From positions 1-20,625 of the IMG/VR virus record IMGVR_UViG_3300033997_000287: a stretch of 20,625 nt of DNA. One strand, written 5' to 3'. Each line of letters opens with the position of its first letter. Positions within the stretch are counted from its first letter, which is position 1. The stretch is from a virus. The notes beneath the pieces were generated by a model that saw nothing but the letters and a program-made list of their open reading frames with translations, was not told where the DNA came from and searched no databases. The position numbers were made by a program, and so were the translations under genes. Positions 1-7,144 of this stretch are shown in pieces.

Positions 1-11
1 GCCCTGACCTA

Positions 12-34
12 GGAGCCGCCGCGCAGGCGGCTCC
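12..34 (+). terminator. GC-rich hairpin upstream of the tRNA
   Basis: A perfect 9-base inverted repeat, GGAGCCGCC and GGCGGCTCC, around a GCGCA loop. No T-run follows, so this is either a weak terminator of a gene ending left of the window or a processing hairpin ahead of the tRNA. Too little upstream sequence is present to decide. Confidence 0.4.
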
Positions 35-45
35 CCCAAGAACCA

Positions 46-132
46 GCGCGGGTGGCGAAATTGGTAGACGCACCAGGTTTAGGTCCTGACGCCAGCAATG
101 GTGTGGGGGTTCGAGTCCCCCCCCGCGCACCA
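46..132 (+). tRNA. tRNA-Leu (anticodon UAG), probable attachment site
   Basis: The acceptor stem GCGCGGG (46-52) pairs with CCCGCGC (122-128), followed by A and an encoded CCA (130-132). A D-loop GGTAGACGC, a class II variable arm and the T-arm GGTTCGAGTCCCC are visible. The anticodon loop TTTAGGT at 78-84 gives anticodon TAG at 80-82. The sequence closely resembles E. coli tRNA-Leu(UAG). An integrase gene lies just downstream in the same direction, so the 3' end of this gene is the likely integration target (attL); the matching attR is outside the window. Confidence 0.95.
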
Positions 133-168
133 CAATAAAAACCCGGTGTAATCCACCGAAACCCCCTC

Positions 169-202
169 AAGCCCGTTTTCTCCTATGAAAACGGGCTTTT
201 TT
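169..202 (+). terminator. Rho-independent terminator between tRNA and integrase
   Basis: The arm AAGCCCGTTTTC is exactly complementary to GAAAACGGGCTT across a 6-base loop and is followed by a T-run. It should end the tRNA transcript and insulate it from the integrase. Because the stem begins and ends in A- and T-tracts, it may also act in the opposite direction. Confidence 0.85.
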
Positions 203-326
203 CTTGGTTCGACGCCTCTGTGCGTACCGGCCGAAGCTGGCAGGATCTGGCGCAAAATCACATCCCAATCCCGCACGGTTCCCGCATGCGATCCCGCATG
301 ACCTGGCGCGGGTAAAGGGGGCGTGG

Positions 327-1343
327 GTGGCGTATTTCCGAAAACTCAAAACGGGGTGGCGCGCAGAGGTTGAGCGAATGGGCGTGCGGCGCACAGCAGT
401 GCGGCCGACAAAGGCGGAGGCTCAGGCATGGGCTGTCGCCGAAGAGGCTGCGATTTTGGCCGGCGCAAGGGGTGAGTTTCCCCGGCGCACCCTGGCCGAG
501 GCCGTAGAGCGATATCGGTGCGAGGTCACGGACAAGAAGCCGTCATCGACGGCGCGGGCCGACAACCTGCGTTTCGACGCTTGGCTTCGCGAATTCCCCG
601 AGCTGGCGGCCAAGGTCTTTCATGAGATCACGGGCGACGATTTGGCGCGCTGGCGTGATGCCAGGCTCAAACAGGTGTCCGGGTCCAGCGTGCTGCGTGA
701 AGCACAGCAGTTTCGGCCTATCTGGTCGCTGGCCGTCAAGCAGTGGAAATGGGCGGGCAAAAGCCCGTGGCCAGAAATCAAGCTCCCCGGGAAGGCCCAC
801 GCACGACGGCGCACGGGGCAGTGGTCTGAAATCCGGCTGATGCTGCGATCTGCAATGGTTTCCCCGCGTGTGGCTCCCGTGGCCCCCATGCAGCAGGCTG
901 CGTGGGCCATGCTGGTGGCCCTGCATACCGGCATGCGCAGCGGCGAAATCCTGCGCATGTCGCGCAGCAACGTGGATTTGCGGCGCAAGGTCTACGAGCT
1001 GCCGCACCACAAGACAGAGGCCATCGTAGGGGCGCGGCGCGTACCACTGACAAGCCGCGCCGTGCGCCTGCTGCGCGTGCTGGAGGCTTCAGCCGAGGCT
1101 GCTGGGCGTGACGCCTATTGGACCATCAGCGATGCGAGCCGCGACACGCTCTACCGAAAGCTGCGCGATCGGGTGATGGTTGAGGGCCTGCGCTTCCATG
1201 ACCTGCGCGCCACGGCCCTGACATGGCTCAGCAAGCGCGTGGACGTGATGACGCTGGCCCGCATCAGCGGCCATGTGGATATCAATGAGCTGTTCAATAC
1301 CTACTACCGGGAATCGGCCGAGGACATCGCCGCACGGCTTTAG
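327..1343 (+). CDS. int: Tyrosine recombinase, phage integrase
   Basis: Site-specific recombinase expected to integrate the phage at the adjacent tRNA-Leu and, with a directionality factor, excise it. From the chosen start the protein has 338 residues, usual for this family. An N-terminal arm-binding segment (about 1-45) is followed by a SAM-like core-binding domain (about 52-145) and a catalytic domain (about 165-338). The catalytic set is visible: Arg204 in TGMRSGE, a Lys at 229 in the beta hairpin, His291 and Arg294 in HDLR, His316 in GH, and the nucleophile Tyr326 or Tyr327 in NTYYRES. The GTG at 327 is preferred because AAAGGGG lies 6 bases upstream; the frame stays open back to TTG at 204, but that stretch is rich in Pro and Arg and looks non-coding. 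The position directly behind a tRNA is typical of prophages and integrative elements. The exact start is the main uncertainty. Confidence 0.93.
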   Translation: MAYFRKLKTGWRAEVERMGVRRTAVRPTKAEAQAWAVAEEAAILAGARGEFPRRTLAEAVERYRCEVTDKKPSSTARADNLRFDAWLREFPELAAKVFHEITGDDLARWRDARLKQVSGSSVLREAQQFRPIWSLAVKQWKWAGKSPWPEIKLPGKAHARRRTGQWSEIRLMLRSAMVSPRVAPVAPMQQAAWAMLVALHTGMRSGEILRMSRSNVDLRRKVYELPHHKTEAIVGARRVPLTSRAVRLLRVLEASAEAAGRDAYWTISDASRDTLYRKLRDRVMVEGLRFHDLRATALTWLSKRVDVMTLARISGHVDINELFNTYYRESAEDIAARL

Positions 1344-1352
1344 GCCATTTCA

Positions 1353-1394
1353 TAACCCATCGGTTATTTTTTGCTTTTATCACCTATGGGTGAT
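1353..1394 (+). promoter_or_regulatory. Paired palindromic operators ahead of the HTH gene
   Basis: Two imperfect palindromes share the core ACCYATSGGT: TAACCCATCGGTTA at 1353-1366 and ATCACCTATGGGTGAT at 1379-1394. Their centres are 27 bases apart and they lie 14-55 bases before the start codon of the HipB-like protein. The arrangement fits autoregulation by a dimeric XRE protein binding two sites; the pairing with that protein is inference. Confidence 0.6.
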
Positions 1395-1407
1395 TTTGGA
1401 GCACGCC

Positions 1408-1698
1408 ATGGATTACTTGTTGCAGTTGCCGCACCAATTGGCCCCACAACTCAAGTCATTGCGCAAAGCGGCCGGCATGAGCCAGGCCCGACTGGCTCAC
1501 CTGCTTGGAATCTCCCAGGCCCGCGTGGCTGTGATAGAGCGCGATCCGCTGGCTGTCAGCGTCGGCCAGCTGGCGGAAATTTTGCGGCTGCTGGATGTTC
1601 AGTTGGTGCTGCGTGCCAATGATGTGCCGGGCTCTGGGCGCGAAGCCTTGGAGCTGCCGCCCGGCTGGCAGCGGCGCAAGCCACAAGGGCGCTGGTAG
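1408..1698 (+). CDS. HipB-like XRE family regulator, without a HipA partner
   Basis: A 96-residue DNA-binding protein with an XRE-type helix-turn-helix at about residues 12-65 (helices around LKSLRKAAGMSQARLAHLLG and SQARVAVIER), followed by a short hydrophobic strand VQLVLRA, as in HipB-like antitoxins. The ATG at 1408 has GGAG 6 bases upstream and begins at the family's usual position. In true hip operons a HipA kinase follows; here the next gene is convergent and unrelated, so this is an orphan. It probably represses itself through the two palindromes just upstream and may also affect the integrase or the end of the early operon. A plain XRE regulator is an equally safe name. Confidence 0.85.
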   Translation: MDYLLQLPHQLAPQLKSLRKAAGMSQARLAHLLGISQARVAVIERDPLAVSVGQLAEILRLLDVQLVLRANDVPGSGREALELPPGWQRRKPQGRW

Positions 1699-1711
1699 GC
1701 CCATGCAACGC

Positions 1712-1906
1712 TCAATGGCGCCCCTCTGCCCATGCTTTCACGTCAGCCACTCGCCAATAACGAATGCGGCGGCTGGCGTTGATGAAGGGCTTGGGAAAAT
1801 CCGGGCGCTTGGTCAGGCGCGCGGTGACGTGCTCGCGGCTCAGGCCGAGGTATTCGGCAATTCCTTGAGTGTCCATACGGGGTGCGGTGCTCAGATGCGG
1901 GTTCAT
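1712..1906 (-). CDS. AlpA-like DNA-binding regulator or excisionase
   Basis: A 64-residue protein with a MerR-like winged helix of the AlpA/excisionase type: GIAEYLGLSREHVTARL forms the helix-turn-helix and RRIRYWRVADVKAW is the typical C-terminal end. Such proteins act as transcription factors or as directionality factors for integrases. Being last in the early operon and facing the integrase across 0.4 kb, it is a good candidate for the excisionase of this phage; that role is inference. ATG 1906 is chosen because AAAGGA lies 9 bases upstream. An alternative ATG at 1966, in ATGA overlap with the preceding gene, would add a Lys/Gln-rich 20-residue leader. It ends 13 bases from the convergent HipB-like gene. 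Confidence 0.85.
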   Translation of the reverse strand: MNPHLSTAPRMDTQGIAEYLGLSREHVTARLTKRPDFPKPFINASRRIRYWRVADVKAWAEGRH

Positions 1907-1962
1907 TTCGTTGGTTCCTTTGGGTGGTTTTTGAGACTGGTTTTTTTTGGGCTGGTTCGCAC

Positions 1963-2424
1963 TCATGGGCTTACTTCTGGTGGCGCCGGCTCGATGGCAT
2001 CGGCCCGGATGGTGCCGGCCAGGATGTGCGCGGCCAGCTTGTGAGCGCCGTCGAACACCTGGCCGGCGATGTCGCCGTTTTCGACAAGCAGATCGGCAGA
2101 CAAGTCCGCAGCCGTTGCCAGCTGCGCGGCCCATGCTGAGTCCCAGCGGTTGCCATCGCATGCCATCTGCACCACCACTGCCAGGGAGTGGTGCAGGCCG
2201 TGGGCGTTGCGTTTTTCGGGCGGCAGGCGGGCCGCCACCTCGGCGCCGACGCCCACCAGCTTGGCCAGGTAGGCCAGCAGCTCCCGCTGCTCGCTGCCGT
2301 GGTCTGCCATGAGCATTGCCACGGACTTGTCGCACAGCTCGCGGGCCATGGCGCGCATTGCGTTGCCGCGCCAGATGGGCGCCGCGTGGGGGTTGTAGTG
2401 CTTGCGCCTGGTGTGCTTTTTCAT
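1963..2424 (-). CDS. Hypothetical phage protein, 153 residues
   Basis: I do not recognise a family. The protein starts with a basic stretch (MKKHTRRKHYN) and is mainly predicted helical. The middle (about 45-95) has a hydrophobic helix, LLAYLAKLVGVGAEVAARL, and the end is acidic and Pro-rich. No signal peptide or catalytic motif is visible. It lies within the early operon: its start is 5 bases after the stop of the preceding gene (2429) and its TGA overlaps an ATG at 1966 of the next frame. Purine-rich AAGAAGG about 9 bases upstream supports ATG 2424. Coupling to early genes suggests a role in early lytic growth, but nothing more specific can be said. Confidence 0.8.
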   Translation of the reverse strand: MKKHTRRKHYNPHAAPIWRGNAMRAMARELCDKSVAMLMADHGSEQRELLAYLAKLVGVGAEVAARLPPEKRNAHGLHHSLAVVVQMACDGNRWDSAWAAQLATAADLSADLLVENGDIAGQVFDGAHKLAAHILAGTIRADAIEPAPPEVSP

Positions 2425-2428
2425 GTTC

Positions 2429-2671
2429 TCAGCCCTTCTTTGGTGCCTTCGCGTTGCGTGCCGCCATCAGGTGCTCTCCCATAGCCCAGCGCGTCTGCAG
2501 CAGCGGTGCAATCACGCTGGGCGGCAAGGTATGCAACCTGGCCTGTTGCGGTTGGCCGGCCTGCATTGCAGGCAGCATCCGCACGAACACGTCTGCCATT
2601 TCCTCGCTGATGAACGCAGCGCATTGCATGCCGTCCACCTCAATGAACACGTTGATTGCTGTGATGGTCAT
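2429..2671 (-). CDS. Hypothetical phage protein, 80 residues
   Basis: A small protein starting MTITAINVFIEVDG, with an N-terminal beta-strand-like segment followed by the helix ISEEMADVFVRMLPAMQ and a basic tail, ARNAKAPKKG. I do not recognise the family. The ATG at 2671 overlaps the methyltransferase stop as ATGA, so its translation is very likely coupled to the methyltransferase. The pairing may mean that the two are co-inherited, but no function can be assigned from the sequence. Confidence 0.8.
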   Translation of the reverse strand: MTITAINVFIEVDGMQCAAFISEEMADVFVRMLPAMQAGQPQQARLHTLPPSVIAPLLQTRWAMGEHLMAARNAKAPKKG

Positions 2672-4116
2672 GCCGTGGTCCCCATGGCCAGCCCCAGGGC
2701 AATCGGCCGCACCCAGACCGGCTGCGCCGACAGGATGAAGGTTTCGCCACTCAACGCGAGCAGCAGCGTTTCGCCCATGACGTGGGCGATGGCTTCGCCG
2801 GCCTCGCTGGGCACGGCATTGCCGATGCGCTCGCGCTTGGCCTGGTCGCTGGTGCCGTCCAGTTCCAGCAGCTCGTCGGGTTCGACCAGGCTCTGCAGGT
2901 GCGCCAGCTCCAGGGTGGTGAAAGGGCGGTGCCATGTGCCGTCCTCGGACACGATGCGGCAAACGAGCTTGTCAGCAGCTGCCGGCATGCGCGGATCTGC
3001 CACGCTCCAGCGGCCGTTGTCGTGGCATGCCGCGCCGCTGACGGCGCCGGCCTGGCTGTCCCAGGGCACCACTCCGTAGTGGCCGCCCGTGGTGTACGCG
3101 GTGCGCTCGGCGTCCATGCCGCTGCGCGGGTCGGCCACGGCAAACGCGCCCTGGCCCGTGGTGCTGCCGCTGATGACGGTGCCGGCGTGCGTGCCGTAGG
3201 GCGTCACGGCGTACTTGCCGAAGCTGGGTCCATCGCGGCGCGGGTCTGCGACGGCCTGGCCGGTGCCGTGGGCGCTGGTCACTGCCATGGCGGCACGGTC
3301 CCAGCGCACCACGCGGTACTCGTTCGAGTGCTTGGCGGGGCCGTGGTGGCGCGGGTCGGCCACGCTGTACGCGCCCTGGCCAGGGCCTTGCTGGCCGGCC
3401 ACGGTGCCCGTGCTGGCATCCCAGCGGCGCACGCCGTAGGCCTGGCCATCGGACCACAGGGCCGACTGCTCGAATCGAGGGTCGGCCACGGCGAAATTGC
3501 CGCAGCTCGGCCGGCCCTTGCCGGTCACGGTGGAGCTGTGCCGTGTCCAGTCCTGCACGCCCAGCATGCCGGCGCGCAGCAGGGCCACGATCTGGTCCAG
3601 CAGGTGCCGGCCGCGCGTGGCGATGCGCGGCACGTTCTCGAAAATCACCAGCTCGGGCGGATCATCGCTCCATGCCTCCAGCATCAGCCACACGCCGCGC
3701 AGCGTCAGGCGGTTGAGGGCCTGGTACTTGTCGGTTTTGCTCTTGCCCTCGGACAGCAGGCCGCTGAATCCCTTGCAGGGAGCGGACAGAAACACGATGT
3801 TCGGCCGTTCGCCGCCAGCTGCGCGCTGGATATCCGCGGCTGTGGCTTCGCGCCAGTCCGCTGGCGGCTCGGCGCCGTGGAATGTGCGGTATTGCTCGCG
3901 GTCGAACAGGTCCAGCACGGTGCCGGGCACGCCGGCCAGGCGGCCGAAGTCCCGGATGCTGGCCGGGTCCACGTCGATGCCGCCCAGGCAGCGGAATTTC
4001 GCCTGCAGGTTGCCCACTCGGGGGCTGGCGCGGTTGAAACCACGCGCGCCGCCGCCCAGGCCGCAGAACAGATGGAAGTGGCGGATTTCCACGGGGGTGG
4101 TGGTTTGCATGGTCAT
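2668..4116 (-). CDS. C5-cytosine DNA methyltransferase with internal VADPR repeats
   Basis: Transfers a methyl group from S-adenosylmethionine to cytosine C5; phage copies usually protect phage DNA from host restriction. Numbered from ATG 4116 (482 residues), motif I is HLFCGLGGG (15-23), motif IV has the catalytic Cys114 in APCKGFS, motif VI is FENV (159-162) and the motif X region ends in IGNAVP (431-436). Between motif VI and motif X are five about 30-residue repeats that end in VADPR (210, 252, 289, 327, 372) and typically start with YGV..W. They occupy the place of the target-recognition domain. No QxRxR motif VIII is visible between ENV and the first repeat, so the protein may be internally shortened and its activity is uncertain. 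The start overlaps the upstream stop as ATGA; a second ATG at 4110 is better spaced from GAGGGAG. No restriction endonuclease gene is nearby, so it is an orphan methyltransferase. Confidence 0.9.
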   Translation of the reverse strand: MTMQTTTPVEIRHFHLFCGLGGGARGFNRASPRVGNLQAKFRCLGGIDVDPASIRDFGRLAGVPGTVLDLFDREQYRTFHGAEPPADWREATAADIQRAAGGERPNIVFLSAPCKGFSGLLSEGKSKTDKYQALNRLTLRGVWLMLEAWSDDPPELVIFENVPRIATRGRHLLDQIVALLRAGMLGVQDWTRHSSTVTGKGRPSCGNFAVADPRFEQSALWSDGQAYGVRRWDASTGTVAGQQGPGQGAYSVADPRHHGPAKHSNEYRVVRWDRAAMAVTSAHGTGQAVADPRRDGPSFGKYAVTPYGTHAGTVISGSTTGQGAFAVADPRSGMDAERTAYTTGGHYGVVPWDSQAGAVSGAACHDNGRWSVADPRMPAAADKLVCRIVSEDGTWHRPFTTLELAHLQSLVEPDELLELDGTSDQAKRERIGNAVPSEAGEAIAHVMGETLLLALSGETFILSAQPVWVRPIALGLAMGTTA

Positions 4117-4733
4117 GCTCCCTCGGTGTTTGCTGCGGGCGAAGCGGGTGCTGCTGCAGCGGCGCCTGGCCATATGTCGTCGCGGTATGCCCAATGTGTG
4201 CAGGCGCGGGCAACATCAGCCCCATCCCCATCGCCATCGGTGTGGAAATCACTCGCTCGGATGTCGTGGATCTGGACGCCGCCGAAGTCGTCGTGTGCTG
4301 TGACGGCAATCACGCGCACGGCCCTGTCATCCGTCCACGCCGGAATGCCGGTGCGCCAGGGCAGGGCCACGGTCGCGGGCATAGGCTGTATGTGTGTCCG
4401 CCATTGGTGCCCAGACGGATCGGCGAGCGCTTTTTTCAGGTCCGCCAGGCTCCCGCCAGACAAGTCCACGCCGCACACATAGACCGGCACCTGCTCCAGA
4501 TGCGGTGCAGCAGGAATTCCAGAGGCGGCGAAGGCACCGCGCATGTGGAGCATGTCGCCCAGCACCTGCATGGCTGTGTGCAAATCCTGCTCATGGTTGC
4601 GCACCTCGCGCACGGGGGCTGCGCCCCAATCGGCCACCGGCGTTTGTGCCAGGTTGCCGGCCAGGCCGGCGCGCGTTGCCTCGATGGTGGCAATCAGCCA
4701 CGCGAGGGTCAGTTGAGTGAGGGTCTGGGTCAT
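4113..4733 (-). CDS. Hypothetical phage protein, 206 residues
   Basis: I recognise no family. The N-terminal half is helical (LAWLIATIEATRAGLAG, then HEQDLHTAMQVLGDMLHM). The middle has the strands VPVYVCGVDLSGG and VRVIAVTAHDDFGGVQI, suggesting an alpha/beta fold, and the tail is Ala-rich (WPGAAAAAPASPAANTEGA). The ATG at 4733 follows the stop of the upstream small gene by 3 bases, and its TGA overlaps the methyltransferase start as ATGA, so it belongs to the early operon and may be coupled to methyltransferase translation. No strong ribosome site is visible, which also suggests coupling. Confidence 0.78.
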   Translation of the reverse strand: MTQTLTQLTLAWLIATIEATRAGLAGNLAQTPVADWGAAPVREVRNHEQDLHTAMQVLGDMLHMRGAFAASGIPAAPHLEQVPVYVCGVDLSGGSLADLKKALADPSGHQWRTHIQPMPATVALPWRTGIPAWTDDRAVRVIAVTAHDDFGGVQIHDIRASDFHTDGDGDGADVARACTHWAYRDDIWPGAAAAAPASPAANTEGA

Positions 4734-4736
4734 GGC

Positions 4737-4940
4737 TCAGGCTTCCAGACGTTCAACGCGCAGCACGGGGCGGCCGGTGGCCAGGTGCGCCAGGTTGCTG
4801 GCCGCGCTGGCGGTGGGTGCGCTCAAGTTGTGGGTGGGCAGCAGACCGGCGTCGGCCAGCTGCTCCAGCTCGGCGGCCTCGATGTGCGGGGGAATGATGG
4901 TGGCGCGATAGGTACGCATGGCAGGGGTGGCGTGTTGCAT
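4737..4940 (-). CDS. Hypothetical small phage protein, 67 residues
   Basis: A small protein with an N-terminal strand (MRTYRATIIPPHIEAAELEQLADAG is the recognisable core, here described by positions 8-32) and an Ala/Leu-rich end. No family is recognised. ATG 4940 has AGAGGA six bases upstream, a good ribosome site; an internal ATG at residue 8 is less well supported. It ends 3 bases before the next gene in the early operon. Confidence 0.72.
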   Translation of the reverse strand: MQHATPAMRTYRATIIPPHIEAAELEQLADAGLLPTHNLSAPTASAASNLAHLATGRPVLRVERLEA

Positions 4941-4970
4941 GTTGGTCCTCTGTGGGTGGTGGTTGCGGGT

Positions 4971-5198
4971 TCAGGCGACCAGCTGCAGCTGGGCGGGGTG
5001 GGTTTCGGGGGGTGTGGCGCGCGGCTTGCGGGCGCGGCGCGGCTTCGCTGCGGCCAGGCGCTCGCGCTCGGCGGCGAACACGTTGGCCAGGTGGTCGGGC
5101 GGCGTTCGGTCGCTGCGCACGTAGTCGCCATTGATGGATCGGGCCCAGCAGTGCACGCGGGGCTCAGTGCGGCGGGCGGCGAGGGTGATTTCGGGCAT
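4971..5198 (-). CDS. Hypothetical basic phage protein, 75 residues
   Basis: A small basic protein, rich in Arg, Ala and Pro in its second half (AAAKPRRARKPRATPPE). The first half has short strands (MPEITLAARR, RVHCWARSINGDYV). No family is recognised; the basic tail could bind nucleic acid. The start is well supported: AAAGGAGG lies 7 bases before ATG 5198. It follows the replication initiator by 21 bases and is probably co-transcribed with it. Confidence 0.75.
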   Translation of the reverse strand: MPEITLAARRTEPRVHCWARSINGDYVRSDRTPPDHLANVFAAERERLAAAKPRRARKPRATPPETHPAQLQLVA

Positions 5199-5219
5199 GG
5201 GGTGGCCTCCTTTGCGGGA

Positions 5220-7142
5220 TCAGCGGGAAAAAACGGGGGTGGGGGTGGTGGCGGCGGGCCGGTAGAGCACAGAATCGGGGCTGCTGGGACTGCTCCAGTC
5301 CTCTGCCTCGTGCCGTCCGCGCCCGAAAAGGGCTCGCAGCGTCTCGCCGCGCAGGCGGGCCGTACAGTTATTGAAACCAGTCCAAGGGCGCGCCAGCGGC
5401 GCGCGGTCAGCGCCCATCGCAAGCGCCTTGCCGCTATCTGCGTCCGTGCACGTTGCGGGGTCGAAAGTCTCGGTTTCCTTGGCCACGCTGCGCCAAGAAA
5501 TGCGGCGCGACACCAGCCAGCGGCCGGCGCGCGTTTCCAGGCCCACCACGCGGCCCTGGCCCGGGGCAATCTCTTCGCCGTACTGGTTCACGGCGCCGGC
5601 CGGCACGGGGCGGCGTGCAATGCTCAGGTGCCAGCGGCCACGGCCCACGCAGTGGCCGCCCATGGCCTCCATGTAGCGGCGCCAATCGGCCTTTATGTCG
5701 TCGCTGTGCTTGTGGCACGCGCCCCAGGCCTGCCAGGTGGCGCGGTCGCCGTCCAGGCGCATGGTTTCTATCTGGTCTTTGCCCACGCGGCGCAGCTCGC
5801 GCCACACGCACACGCTGGGCATGCCAATGGCCTGAAACTGGCGAATGCCCCAGCACGCGGCCCAGGCGTCCACACGGCGGTGGCCGGGCATATCACCCTG
5901 CTCCACGTCCCACAGCTGGCCCTGCACCACATCAAGGTGGTCAGCCAGGGCCGCATGGCCCACGCTCTTGGCGATGTACTTGGCCACATAGCCGGCCGCG
6001 CCGCCTGTGGTCATGCGCTTCACGTTCACCCGGTTTTTCGCCGCGCCGCGCTCGTCGCCATCGTCTTTCAGCCACCACTTGCGAATGGCCGCCTCGATGT
6101 GCTGGGCGTGGGCCTCACACTCGGCCCAGACCAGGGCGTGCCAGTGCGGTGTGGCGTCGTGGTGTGGCTCGGCCACGCGAATACCGTACATGGCAATGCC
6201 CACATTGCTCAGGTGCGCGCGCACCCGCGCCCACTTGTCGCGCAGCCACATCTGGGCATCGCGCGGCGTGCTCACGCCGTCATAGCGCGGGTTGGGGCGG
6301 GGCCGGCCGCCGCTGCCCAGCGTCACGGCATGGAAGCGGCTGGGCGCGGTCAGCGTCAGGAACAGGCCCACATGGTTGCGGGCGTCCGCGTATTCCTCGG
6401 CGCCGCGAATGCGCGTCATCAGCTCGCCGCCACGAATCACTGGGTTGGACGGGGACAGTGCCGCCAGCTCGGCCAGGGTGAACACCTGGCCTGCCTCATT
6501 CTTGAAAAGGCTGCGCTCCAGCGCCTTGGCGTTGCGCTCCACCTGCGCGGTGCGGCGGCGCACCGTGGCATTGCTGGCATAGCCGCCCGCAAAGCGATTG
6601 ACCACGCCCAGCTTGACGGCGCCGGCTTCCACCGTGCGCGTCACATGCTTGCGCAGCAGGCGCCGCCACCAGGCCGAATCCATGGCGCGGCGGATGGCGG
6701 GCTCACCCACCAGCGGCGCGGACTCCTGCACGCCCATCATGCGCAGCATCAGGCGCACCAGATCCACGCGCGCCGGCAGGTCGATTGCCTGGGCCTGGGC
6801 GCCTGAATCCAGCTCAGCCACTTCCTCGGCCAGGCGCTTTGCCATGGCGCATATCTCGTAGTCGCTCAGATTCCACTCGGCCGCATTGCCGTGGCGCGCT
6901 GCAAAGTCGTCAATGGCCACCAGCGCGTCAAAGCACGCTGCCCACTCGGGCAGATTGCCCGCGCCCAGCTTGCCCAGGCCCATGGCGCGGATGGGCTGCA
7001 GCCACTGCGGCGGCAATGCCTTCTCCAGCGCCTGCATGGCGGCTTGCACCATGTGCGGGCGGGGCTTGTGGCGCTTCCATTCCTGCTGCGATGCAGTGCG
7101 CAGGCGGCGCCCGGTGGGCTTGGCGTTGAGCAGCGCGGACAT
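5220..7142 (-). CDS. A: Replication initiator, gpA family rolling-circle endonuclease
   Basis: Phage replication protein of the P2 gpA type: a HUH endonuclease that nicks the phage origin, attaches covalently to the 5' end and primes rolling-circle replication. In the 640 residues, motif 1 is FLTLTAPS (261-268), the HUH metal-binding motif is in HHDATPHWHALVW (His333 and His335) and the paired nicking tyrosines are Tyr385 and Tyr389 in GYVAKYIAK. The N-terminal 250 residues are helical. The C-terminal 120 residues are less conserved and end in a Ser/Pro-rich tail. In P2 the origin lies inside the A gene and the protein acts in cis; the same is possible here. ATG 7142 follows the upstream stop by 2 bases. 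This is the largest early gene and identifies the element as P2-like. Confidence 0.95.
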   Translation of the reverse strand: MSALLNAKPTGRRLRTASQQEWKRHKPRPHMVQAAMQALEKALPPQWLQPIRAMGLGKLGAGNLPEWAACFDALVAIDDFAARHGNAAEWNLSDYEICAMAKRLAEEVAELDSGAQAQAIDLPARVDLVRLMLRMMGVQESAPLVGEPAIRRAMDSAWWRRLLRKHVTRTVEAGAVKLGVVNRFAGGYASNATVRRRTAQVERNAKALERSLFKNEAGQVFTLAELAALSPSNPVIRGGELMTRIRGAEEYADARNHVGLFLTLTAPSRFHAVTLGSGGRPRPNPRYDGVSTPRDAQMWLRDKWARVRAHLSNVGIAMYGIRVAEPHHDATPHWHALVWAECEAHAQHIEAAIRKWWLKDDGDERGAAKNRVNVKRMTTGGAAGYVAKYIAKSVGHAALADHLDVVQGQLWDVEQGDMPGHRRVDAWAACWGIRQFQAIGMPSVCVWRELRRVGKDQIETMRLDGDRATWQAWGACHKHSDDIKADWRRYMEAMGGHCVGRGRWHLSIARRPVPAGAVNQYGEEIAPGQGRVVGLETRAGRWLVSRRISWRSVAKETETFDPATCTDADSGKALAMGADRAPLARPWTGFNNCTARLRGETLRALFGRGRHEAEDWSSPSSPDSVLYRPAATTPTPVFSR

Positions 7143-7144
7143 GG

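Noticed and set aside
204-326. N-terminal extension of the integrase from TTG 204
   Set aside because: The start would lie directly on the terminator, has no ribosome site, and the added residues resemble translated non-coding sequence of the attachment region.
1941-1950. Run of eight A on the minus strand (A AAA AAC in frame) in the leader of the AlpA-like gene as a frameshift site
   Set aside because: No conserved product lies in the -1 frame, and translation probably starts downstream of it at ATG 1906.
3000-3500. Regular recurrence in the methyltransferase gene as a CRISPR-like or DNA repeat array
   Set aside because: The periodicity is at protein level (VADPR units) with varied DNA and variable spacing inside an open reading frame.
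2782-6806. Very long plus-strand open frames (over 500 and over 800 codons) opposite the methyltransferase and gpA genes
   Set aside because: They are antisense readings of well-supported genes in GC-rich DNA; their products are low-complexity in Gly, Ala, His and Val and match no family.
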